A stretch of 64,000 bases of DNA from positions 496,001 through 560,000 of the forward strand of contig BSBK01002093.1 of the NCBI GenBank assembly GCA_027943335.1, written 5' to 3'. This document shows positions 55,099 to 64,000 of the stretch, one piece after another (the stretch's first letter is position 1; the number at the start of each line of letters is the position of its first letter). The position numbers and the translations under genes are program-made. Origin of the DNA: Chamaecyparis obtusa (taxonomy: Eukaryota > Streptophyta > Pinopsida > Cupressales > Cupressaceae). A model generated the notes under the pieces. The model was not told the origin of the DNA and searched no databases. It saw nothing but the letters and a program-made list of their open reading frames with translations.

Positions 55099-56307
55099 TC
55101 CCCCCCCTCCCCCCCCCAAGCATAGCCTTACTCTTGGAAGCCTACAAACAAATAGGGGTACAAATATCTCAATCATGAAGCATCCTCCAAGGTAGCTGAA
55201 GTCTCATCACTTGGGCCTCATTGGACCCTTACTTTCTCTATATCTCAATCCCTAAGGGTCATCCTCTAATGTTGTAGAATGTGGATGGGCTTTAAATAAA
55301 GTTTATCATCATCTACTTGTAAATCACCCCAATCATGAATATGGGTCACATCAGGAATATGCTATCTAAGAATGAAAAATGTGAAAAACATCATTGATAC
55401 AAGATATGATAGGTGGCAATGATGGGTGGTAGGAATTAGGATTGCTCCTCTCCAGAATCTTAAAAAACCCAAAAAAATGTAGTGCTAACTTAGAATTTAT
55501 TCACATAATGGATGGGACTCTTCTACAATTGAACTCACAAAAACACATGGTCACACACTAAAATTTGACAACCCTATCTATAGGTGTTGGCATAATTCTT
55601 CTACCAATACTAAGTAGTAATCAAATTCTCTCTAATATGAACCATCTACTTCTCCATATCCCAAAGAATCTCTAGACCCAAAACAACATGGTCCTCTAAA
55701 CGAGCCTAACTCAAAGGTGTATGGTACAGTAGACCATACAAGGCCTAAAAGAGAGACATGATAAGAGAACTATGGTATCCATTATTATAGGAAAATATAC
55801 TAGCTACAAGTAGTCCTCCCACTAAGTATTTTGATACATTACATGCATGTAAATCATGTTCTCAAGATCCCAATTCACCCACTCTATTTGACCATTAGTA
55901 TCAAGGTGATTTGTTGAGCCAAAATTGAGCTATGTGTTCAAAGTATGCTAGAGAGATATCCATGGTGTGGAATTCAACAACGGATCTCAATCCAAAATGA
56001 TATTTAAAAATTTATCCCATATAGCCATACTATATCCTCTATGAACACATATGTCACTAAAGTGGTTGTATATGAATCTCTCATGGGAGAAGAGTGATCC
56101 ATCTTGGAAAAATTGTCCACAATAACCATAATGGCATCGTGGTGATGTGATGACATAGGTAGCCCAGTAATGAAATTAATAGATATAGTGTCCCACTTCC
56201 ACTTAGGAATGGAATGTGGTTGCAAAAGACCTATTGAATGTTGATATTTTGCCTTCACTCTCTAACACTCAAGGCATCTAGCCATTAAATTAGCAATGTC
56301 ACACTTC
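55099..56307 (-). pseudogene. Gypsy B polypurine tract and integrase, broken
   Basis: A C-rich run (55099-55119) is the polypurine tract on the minus strand. Upstream on that strand is the integrase C-terminal tail (IPDVTHIHDWGDLQVDDDKL, LRYLYPYLF, 55130-55420), a middle part with several stops, and the integrase core at 56004-56258 (GLLQPHSIPKWKWDTISINFITGLP, HDAIMVIVDNFSKM). The first catalytic Asp, normally in MDFITGLP, is Asn here. The piece ends at about 56307, where another repeat begins. Confidence 0.8.
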
Positions 56308-56900
56308 TGTTGGAATACACACACCACTAACAGGGGGTGAATCGGTGGTTACTTGAAAAACTTGATATTTTTCACTTTTACAAGTTTTTCAATTTTTATA
56401 GTTATAACATGAAATTATGAAATAAGAACAAGAAATTCAAGAGGAAAAAATTACATAATATTTATAGTGGAAAACCCCTTAGGGTAAAAAACCACTTTGA
56501 ATCTGAACCTTTATAAGCCTCTTGGGAAAAGCTTTTAGAGCTACAACTCTGGGAAGCACCAACACCCTATTTTAGAAACATTGATTTCAAGGAACACCAA
56601 TCCCTTACCCCTGAAGCACCAAATTCAAGAATACAAGAAGCACCAACTTCCAAAATGAAGAAATGAGATACGAAATCAAAGGATCGTCTTTCTTACAATA
56701 CAAATCATGAAGCAAAAATTCAACTCTTGATTGAAAACACCAAGTAGGATATACTTCTCTTCCTATTTTAAAACTTAGTTCCTTGTGTATATCATCAAAT
56801 GTGTATATTCAATTCTTCCTTTACATGTGATTTAAATCAAAATTATAAACTCATAATCTGATAAGAAACCATTATTCTGAAAGTGTGATTATGAATTTAC
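56308..56900. repeat. LTR-like fragment
   Basis: It begins TGTTGGAATACACACACC and shows GGGGGTGAATCGGTGG and GTGGAAAACCCCTTAGGG, the same word order seen near the edge of the Copia 1 and Copia 3 LTRs in plus-strand reading. Short repeats of GAAGCACCAA occur near 56570-56650. The right edge is unclear and no partner LTR lies in the window. Confidence 0.4.
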
Positions 56901-56915
56901 AAAATGAAATTTAAA

Positions 56916-58007
56916 TCAACTTATCTTTATTGAAATAACAACCAGTCTCTTGCAATATTGGAAGGGCTCTTGATCTCCAGGTATAGTGAATTCTCTGCCA
57001 TGATGTGGAAATTTTAAACATTGATTGTATGTGGAAGGTAAACTTAAAATAGTGTGTATCCAAGGTCTTTGCAGAAGTATATTGTAAGGTAGGTTGAGAT
57101 CCAGGACTTGACAAGTAGTCTCAATTAGGGTCAGACCCACTTGTAGGGGTAGTGTGATCAAGCCTTTGGACTCTCTTTCTCTATCATCATAGGATTTTAT
57201 TGTAAATATCTTTGTGACATCAATAAGGTCCTCTGGGAGTCCCAAATGTCTCATCATCTTCATAGTGTAAAGGTTCAAACCGGATCCATTATCTATCAAT
57301 ACCCTCTTAATTTTTGAGGAATGAATGATGGCTTCGGTATGGAGGATTTTGTTTTGGTGATGATCTGAACCACAAAGGTCCTTATCCACGAACTCTAGTT
57401 GTGTTTGTGTGGATAAGTCCCCAATCATGACATGGAATTGTGAGGCATTAATGTTTAAAAGAGCTTGAGACTCAATAAGGGATTTTTCAAGGACTTACTT
57501 ATGTATAGGGGATGTATGGAGAAGCTCAAGTATGGATATTTGTATGGGATTATTTCCCAGTTGTGCCAAAAGGTCATAGCGTGAAGCAAGATGAGTGGAT
57601 GTGGATGGTGTAGTTGGTAGAGTGGAAGCAGCTTGGATAGTAACTCTTCCTCTTTTAGTAGTAGCATTATAATCTTCACCCTTAATTTTTAGGGTGTCTA
57701 CGTGGTTGTTGGATTCTTCTATGTGACCACAAAGGGAATCAAAGCCACAAAAATAATTTTCTTCAATACTTCTACATTTAGAGTAGAAACCCTAGATGTT
57801 GTTAATGGAGTAACCATATGGCATTATTTTGGATGACGAGGCATTTTTTTTATCATGTTTTGGGAATAGATAACTATATATCTTGAGTTGTAAATTGTAT
57901 GATGTTGATTTTTTTCCTTCAACCTCAATTTTTTGTCATCAATAAGGTCTTGGACATTCAACTTCATACATTTCTTGGTATAGTGTTCTTTAATTTGATG
58001 ATAATCA
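56916..58007 (-). pseudogene. Tat-like gypsy fragment: gag end and aspartic protease
   Basis: The minus strand carries RYDLLAQLGNNPIQISILEL and the gag-protease linker near 57560-57460 (in two frames). Then comes an open 170-codon stretch (56916-57428) with KRVLIDNGSGLNLYTM, MRHLGLPEDLID, VLDLNLPYNILLQRPWIH and LPSTYNQCLKFPHHG. The D-N-G replaces the catalytic D-S/T-G. This is the pepsin-type protease of Tat-like gypsy elements. RT and later domains are absent. It is a different lineage from Gypsy A, whose protease has other flanking motifs. Positions 57680-58007 are degraded. Confidence 0.75.
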
Positions 58008-59206
58008 TGTTAAAGTAATAATGTCACAATCAACTGAGAGGGGGGGTGAATCATTTGATGCATACTTATTAATAGTAATTCCAAATATAAACCATATGCA
58101 CAAAGAAAAATGACCATAACACAATAACACCAATATTATTTTTTAGGAAAACCCTCTTAAGGGAAAAACCCCAGTGGGGATGGTACCCACAAATTAGTAC
58201 TATGAGTATAATAACCCAGCAACGAGTTCTAGCACTGTTAGGAGTTGATCAAGTACAATAGTATAGTCCTTGTTAGAGGACAGACCCTGTTAGGAGTCAT
58301 AACCTTTTTAAAGGTTTTACAAGATGGATCACAGCCTGGTCACTTGACCAAAGGAAGGTTAAATCCACCTTCAGGACTCACGATCCAAAGATCACAAAGA
58401 TTTACAACAATAATATCTGAACTGGCTTCCAGAACTAACCTCAGCCAAGACAGTTTCTTCCTTATGCCTCAATGCACTACATCTTCTCTATATCAGCAAT
58501 CCTTGTAGCCCATAATCATGCACATTATTCACACATCATAATCATAAGGAGAGACTTCCTTATATACAAGTTACATACATAATTCCTGTTTCGACCAATT
58601 ATAGGACCTCTCTTATAAAAAAAACATTGCATAGACCCATGTGAGGATACACACGACATCCTTAATAATATTACAACAATTAGAAATTATAAAATAGTTG
58701 GCCATAACATTAATCCATACTTGATTAATCAAGAACATGCTACCACTCCTGGGTTAGCTTCCAAATGAATCTTCATTGCAGTACACATCACAGATGATGT
58801 CACCAATTACACAAGTACTCTGCAATCACACAATAGACTCTCCCATGTGTCTTCTGGCATTCCTTAAGTTCACAAGGCTTAATCCAATTCTACATTGAAG
58901 ATATACTTCACATACTAAGACCAACTCTGTGATTTTCCAAGTCACTGGCCCTATAGAAAGTCTTTGCCAATTCATCCATAACTTGAGAAAATGAGCATAT
59001 AAACATATGCAAGCATAACCACATGTAGTAAACATGAAATTTTATCCAAATCTCATCTCGCAGGAGCTAAGTCATCATACATTGTTCGTGCAATTCTCTA
59101 TAACTTGTCTATCTATTCTATCTACAACTTCTAGATTCCCTTAATGAAACATATGTTGACATCAATGACAAAAAAATGAATGCCAATAATTCCAACAATA
59201 TTTTCA
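58008..59206 (-). repeat. Copia 3 3' LTR
   Basis: It starts TGTTAAAGTAATAATG on the plus strand and matches 63767-64000 over the visible 234 bp. The inner edge is placed just before the polypurine tract (TTTTCA to AATAATCTCCCCC) and may be off by about 15 bp. Confidence 0.8.
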
Positions 59207-59560
59207 ATAATCTCCCCCTTTGGCATTGATGGCAACATATGAGAAAAAACATCAATCTACAAATATCCTCTACATAGCTCCCCCTAAACCAGTAAGGGTT
59301 TTTCACCAATATCTCTCCCCCTTTGGCATCAATGGCAAAGGGTGTCTTTACAAATATCCTTTTTCTATCTTCATTTCTAGGTGCAACTTTTTCAAAATTT
59401 CAAGACCTTCAACTACTAGGTGCAAGATCACCTTGATTTGATCACCTATGCTCAAACCATTACTCCCCCTAAGGAGTACACCTCTGCATCAAGTCCACAA
59501 ATGATATAGCTCTGAATGCTAATGGACTTATGCACTACAACATTTCCTTAATTATCTCCA
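59207..59560 (-). other. Copia 3 polypurine tracts and 3' untranslated region
   Basis: The minus strand has GCCAAAGGGGGAGATTA at about 59209-59225, next to the LTR. A near copy (GCCAAAGGGGGAGAGA) lies at about 59304-59320, with further G-rich tracts near 59276 and 59463. There is no coding sequence. Confidence 0.7.
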
Positions 59561-60310
59561 GGTGGGGTTTTAACCACAATCTTACCTCTGAGATATTTAA
59601 ATATAACTTTGTTCAGTGGTTTGGTGAAGTTGTCTTCTATATGCTCCTTTGTGCTTATATATTCAATATTAACACCTCTCTTTCACTTTATCTCTTAGGA
59701 AGTGATACTTGATTGAAATATGATTGTTTTTTGAGTGCATCGTTGGGTTCTTTGAAATATTCACTATACTTGTGTTATCACAATGTATGATAACTGGATC
59801 ACCAAGGTTCACACCAATGTCTTCCAACATCTATTTCATCCGAACAATCTATGTGCAATTAATTACAGCAATGACATACTCTGATTCAATTGTTGATTCA
59901 GCTATACATACCTACTTCTTTCTTAACCAAGAAACCAACCTCTTCCCAAGGAAAAAGACTCCTCTACTTTTACTCTTTATGTCATCTAAATTGCCTACCC
60001 AATCTGCATTAGTGCATGCTTCCAATGTGAAGTCTTTTGACTTATTATACCATAGTCCAAAATCAATTGTACCATTTAGGTATTTGAATATCCTTTTAAC
60101 TGTAGCTAAATGTATTTCCTTTGGATCATCTTGGAATCTAGAAACAATTCCAACTATACTTGTAATATCAAGTCTAGTGTGTGTAAGATATTGAAGACCT
60201 CCTATTATAGATCTGTACTTTGTTTGAGGTACACTTTTTGTCTCATCTGAAGTAGAAAACTTGTTCCCTTTTACCATAGGATTTCCAACTAGTTTACTGT
60301 CATCCATGCC
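59561..60310 (-). pseudogene. Copia 3 RNase H region, broken
   Basis: The open stretch 59912-60307 reads MDDSKLVGNPMVKGNKF, YLTHTRLDITSIVGIVSRF, ATVKRIFKYLNGTIDFGLWY, CTNADWVGNLDDIKSKSRG and FLGKRLVSWL. This is the RT connection and RNase H start, with the usual Y/F-T-D-A-D-W changed to C-T-N-A-D-W, so the first catalytic Asp is lost. The rest, down to about 59560, is degraded (SIVNISKNPT-like text). Confidence 0.82.
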
Positions 60311-61060
60311 AAATTTCTTAAGCAGATCCTTAAGATACTTGGACTAAGATATGAAAATTCATTTTTTGCTTTGATTTATTTGTAGCCTAAGGAAGAACTT
60401 TATCTCCCCTATCATAGACATCTAAAATTCACTCTTCATTTCTTCTACAAACTTGTTACTCATACCATCATTACCTCCAAAGATAATGTCATCAACAAAA
60501 ACTTATACTATCCAAATACCTTCATCATTACATCTTAAGTATAAATCGATATCTGCATTACCTATTTTGAAGCTAAGATATAGTAAATACATATCCAATC
60601 TAGCATACCAAGGTCTAGTTTCTTGTTTCAGACCATATAGTGCCTTCTTTAATCTGAAAATCATGCCTTCATTACCTTATATAGTAAAACCATCAAGTTT
60701 CTCAATGTAAGCCTCTTCTTCTAAGTCACCATTCAGAAACGTTGACTTGACATCCATCTAATAGACCTTGAAATTCTTGTAGGCAGCATAGGCTAAGAGT
60801 AACCTAACTACCTCCAACCTCGCAACTAGTGCAAAACTTAACTCAAATTCAATTCCTTCTTGTTGTGAATATCCTTTGCATACAAATATGGCCTTGTTTC
60901 TAGTTACAACACCATCCTCATTCATTTTATTTCTGAATACCCATTTTGTGCCAATCACATTCTTGGCTTTAGGTCTAGGAACCAATTCCCAAGTGTTGTT
61001 CTTTGTATCTATTCCAATTCCTCTTGCATTTCTTGGATCCATGATTCATCTTTGCATGCT
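60311..61060 (-). pseudogene. Copia 3 reverse transcriptase, broken
   Basis: RT motifs are [39 protein letters not shown], then MDVKSTFLNGDLEEEAYIE, RLKKALYGLKQETRPWYARL and VFVDDIIFGGND (about 60460-60495). Stops lie near 60757, 60680 and 60500, including TAG in place of the Gln before MDVKS. Confidence 0.85.
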
Positions 61061-62236
61061 TCATTATTAGTCTTTGGTTCAACTTGTGAAAGAAAACAAA
61101 TTGCATCCCTAGAACGCAACCTTGTTCTAGTACCTTTACTATTATCTCCAATAATCTGGTTCTTTGGATGATTCCTCTACACATATTTAGGTGTCTTAGA
61201 CACCCCTGTCTTCTCATATGTGTTTTTATCTAACATCAAAATCACTTGTGAATGGTCCTGATAGGTCTCATATCCTTATTCCTCATTTTGACCTTGATTT
61301 TGACTCAGATTCCTCCAATTTAGTCATTCTTCCCACTCTAGATCATGAGAATATATTTCACAATTTCTTTCTTGTACTTGTAAATTTTCATCAATCCTAA
61401 CATTTACACTTCCAATTATCTTTCTTGTTCTGAGATTATAGCATCTGTAAGCCTTACTCTTTGTATAATGCCCAAGGAATATTCCCTCATCACTCCTTTT
61501 ATCAAATTTCCCTATGCCATCATCCCTCTTAATATAACACTTGCTACCAAAAAAATTTAAGTACTTAACAGTAGGGGTATGAAAAAACCATAGCCCATAA
61601 GGTGTCTTACCAATACCATCTTTGACTTAAACTCTATTCATTGTATACACTCTGATATTAATTGCTTCTCTCCAATGCATGTGTGCAACTCTTCCCTCAA
61701 TCAACATAGTCCTTGCAGTATCAAGAATTGATCTATTTCTTCTCTCAGTTACACCATTTTATTGTGGTGTCCTAGGTGTTGATGTTTGCCTCAATATTCT
61801 ATGCTCTTTGCAAAAAGCATTAAATTCACTTGATATGAATTCTCCACCTTTGTCTGATATCTTACATTTGATATTCAAACTCAAGTCTTTGTCTCCACTT
61901 TTTCTTTAAAAAAATTGAATATATTAAAAGCTTCTGATTTCTCTCTAAGAAATCCTACCCACATAATTTTAGAATATCATCAATAAATAGAATGAAATAC
62001 CTATCACAAAAGTATGACCTAGTCTGAGTAGGTCCACATAGATCTGTATGAATCAGATCCAACTTGTTTCTGGCTGAAAAATATTTTCTATGAAAGCTAC
62101 TTCTTGTTTTTTTTCCCATTGCATACTCTTTGTATGTTGTATTAGTTGGCTTCACAATATTAGGTAGATCTTTGATCGCATTAATGTTACTTGCCTTTAC
62201 AATATTATCAAATTTCATGTGACAAAACCTTATGTG
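61061..62236 (-). pseudogene. Copia 3 integrase, broken
   Basis: The minus strand shows HMKFDNIVKASNINAIKDL and TTYKEYAMGKKTRSSF, the HHCC finger with both Cys changed to Tyr. Next come KLDLIHTDLCGPTQTRSYF (first Asp) and YFILFIDD, and, after frame changes, a strongly decayed core to about 61400. A GIFLGHYTKSKAYRCYNLRT-like segment near 61430-61490 marks the C-terminal part. Confidence 0.78.
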
Positions 62237-62640
62237 CTACAACCAAGTATCATCAAATTTAGCAACAAAATAACTTACTTCAATAGGGCTCAACTGAAAG
62301 ACATTACCTCTTGTCTTTGTACCAGATGCAATCATATCTCCTTCAGCACTTCTAACTGTACAATATCCATCCTTGAGTTGTAGATGATAACCCTTGTCTA
62401 CCAATTGTCTAGCACTTAATAAATTATGTTTCAATCCATCAATAGACAAAATATCATCAGTGTTAGTTTTACCATCCAAAGTAATAGATCTTTTTCCAAT
62501 GATTATCCTAGGAGTATTGTCACAATGCCTGACAACACCACCATTAGAATTTCTTAACTCAAAAAATTTTCCTTTATCACTAGTCATGTGTTGTGATCAT
62601 CTATTATCTATGATCCATTCAAATTTCTTCCCAACATGAG
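62237..62640 (-). pseudogene. Copia 3 protease and pre-integrase region, broken
   Basis: MTSDKGKFFELRNSNGGVV, ITLDGKTNTDDILSIDGLKHN, LLSARQLVDKGYHLQLKDG and GNVFQLSPIE are typical of the segment after the copia protease active site. The active-site motif itself, just upstream at about 62600-62625, is destroyed by a stop and substitutions. Confidence 0.8.
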
Positions 62641-62789
62641 ATACTAACATGTCTTTTCTTCATGGATAGGTACTTCCTCTTTGATTGCCACAAAACCAAG
62701 TATATCATTTACATCTCCATCATCGTCAAATGCATCATCACTAACATAGTAGCATTCCTTATCCTTCATATATTTACCATACTTAGGTT

Positions 62790-63702
62790 TATGCGTAGGA
62801 ACTCTTTTTGGGCATCTAGAAGCAAAATAAACAACCTTATTGCAGTTAAATCACTTTAAAGGTAATTTTCCTTCAAACTTACCTTGACCTTTCCTTTATC
62901 TTCTTGTGATCATGACTAGGATCTTCTCATCCATACTATTTTTTATTTCTTCAATTTGCTCCCATTTATCAACATAATCTCCCAATTCTTCATTGTATTT
63001 TCTTGTCTTTTTGGAACCTGCAAGACTAGTTCCTTCATTTTTGTCTTGATGCACTATTGCCTTGAATGTTGTCTCAACTTTTGGTAAAGCATCCTTAAGT
63101 TCTGCGGTATCAAATTTTGTTAGCTTGAACACTACAATTTCCCTTTTCAAATTCTTAGTTAATGGAATTATCTCCTCCATGGCATGCACTCTAGTTTTGT
63201 ATGTTGGTGTCAAAGATCTCATAATATTTGAAATGGCTTCATCCTCAGTGTAAGTTCCTCCATTTTTCTTGATCCCTATCACACATTTTGTGACTCTTTG
63301 AACAAACATCCTTATTTTTTCATCTTCCTTCATTTGAAGTGTCTCCATCCTCACTCTCCAATTCTAAAGGTTGGCTCCTTTAGTGTATGAATCACCTTCA
63401 TACAATGCTGTCAACCTTTTCCATATATCATGTGCTTTGTCCAGATATTTGATCTCAAAAAATTCTCCTTCAGATAATGCACTTATCAATCCTTCTTTGG
63501 CTACCATGTTGCACTGAAATATCTTTTTTCTTCATCAGTTGTAACAGGGTCTTCTAACTCATCTTCAGTCTTGATTACTACATCTCTCTTAGTTACCAAC
63601 TAATAATATAAGCCTAAATAGAACAAATGAGTCTTCATCTTGTCTTTCCATGTATCAAAATTCTCTACATCAAACTTGGGAATTTCTTTCTTATAGTAAG
63701 AC
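62790..63702 (-). pseudogene. Copia 3 gag, broken
   Basis: The start Met at 63702 (MSYYKKEIPKFDVENFDTWK) lies 64 bp inside the LTR edge. Stops near 63600 and 63520 are followed by an open 152-codon stretch, 62896-63354 (MRMETLQMKEDEKIRMFVQRV, IKKNGGTYTEDEAISNIMRS). A damaged zinc knuckle (FNCNKVVYFASRCP, with the first Cys and the His lost) lies near 62820-62865. It is a UBN2-type copia gag. Confidence 0.82.
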
Positions 63703-63751
63703 ATCTTAGATCTTTTTCCTCAAGCAGCAAGCTTTCTCTCTGAGGACCAAC

Positions 63752-63766
63752 AACACTGATACCAAT
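63752..63766 (-). other. Copia 3 primer-binding site
   Basis: On the minus strand the sequence ATTGGTATCAGTGTTG adjoins the LTR end. It matches the initiator-Met-tRNA primer site in its first ten bases. Confidence 0.8.
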
Positions 63767-64000
63767 TCTTAAAGTAACAATGTCCCAATCAATTGAGGGG
63801 AGGTGAATCATTTGATGCATACTTATTAATATTAATTCTAAATATAAACCATATGCATAAAGAAAAAAAACCATAACATAATAACACCAATATTTTTTTT
63901 GAGGAAAACCATGATAAGGGGAAAACCCCGGTGGAGATGGTACCCACAAATCAGTACTATGAGTATAATAACCCGACAAAGAGTTATAGCCCTGTTAGGA
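63767..64000 (-). repeat. Copia 3 5' LTR, cut by the window edge
   Basis: It starts TCTTAAAGTAACAATG (TG changed to TC) and aligns with 58008-58240, with scattered substitutions. Confidence 0.85.

Larger units (their letters stand above)
58008..64000 (-). mobile_element. Copia 3: Ty1/copia element, cut by the window edge
   Basis: The minus-strand order is partial 5' LTR (63767-64000), primer-binding site, gag, protease, integrase, RT, RNase H, polypurine tract, 3' LTR (58008 to about 59206). It is related to Copia 1 by domain sequence and LTR edge style (TGTTAAAG or TGTTAGG on the plus strand), but clearly diverged from it. Many stops make it inactive. The target duplication cannot be checked because the right end lies outside the window. 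Confidence 0.88.

Noticed and set aside
56308..56646. Solo LTR flanked by ACTTC (56303-56307 and 56647-56651)
   Set aside because: The candidate would be only about 340 bp and its right end falls inside a GAAGCACCAA repeat; the duplication is likely chance.
1..64000. Search for tRNA, rRNA, telomere or satellite sequence
   Set aside because: Nothing with a tRNA-like promoter pair plus cloverleaf, no rRNA text and no long satellite array was seen by reading; weak or short cases could be missed.

Overview
This is nuclear DNA of a seed plant with a large, repeat-rich genome. It is AT-rich, has no operons or ribosome binding sites, and is almost entirely LTR retrotransposons (Ty1/copia and Ty3/gypsy Tat-like) plus one plant L1-type LINE. 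The repeat style and slow decay remind me of a gymnosperm, but nothing here fixes the species. I found no ordinary host gene, tRNA, rRNA or CRISPR array.

Nearly the whole window is one set of nested insertions. The outermost layer is a minus-strand Ty3/gypsy element, 'Gypsy A' (928-55098). Its 3' LTR (928-19473) was split by two copia elements: Copia 1 (2968-10090, minus strand, 5-bp target duplication CAAGT) and Copia 2 (11902-19109, plus strand, duplication ATAAC). Its internal region (19474-24058 and 50556-51407) carries gag, protease, an extra RNase H placed upstream of reverse transcriptase, RT, RNase H and a stump of integrase. The gag gene was split by Element F (24059-50555, plus strand), a large non-autonomous element with a 5-kb LTR, a tandemly repeated primer-binding site and a gag plus acidic reading frame without pol. 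Element F was in turn split by an unrecognised gene-like insert G (31285-33340, minus) and a 5'-truncated LINE (33536-46263, minus). The LINE was split by Element D (35643-45451, plus, duplication GTATG), a very young non-autonomous LTR element whose LTRs differ at about 5 of 1016 positions.

Right of Gypsy A's primer-binding site (51407) is one LTR, 'LTR B' (51408-55098). It is followed on its other side by the polypurine tract and integrase end of a second element, Gypsy B (55099-56307). One LTR therefore serves two elements head to tail, as expected after unequal recombination. LTR B also preserves the unoccupied Copia 2 site, which independently confirms that insertion. Next come an LTR-like scrap (56308-56900), a Tat-like gag/protease fragment (56916-58007) and Copia 3 (58008 to beyond the window end, minus).

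The order of events, oldest first, is: Gypsy A/B, then Copia 1, Copia 2 and Element F, then G and the LINE in Element F, and last Element D. Most coding regions are decayed. Many of the stops are TAG where CAG (Gln) is expected, the pattern left by deamination of methylated CHG cytosines. The least damaged and least explained coding sequence is the Ser-rich reading frame of Element D.
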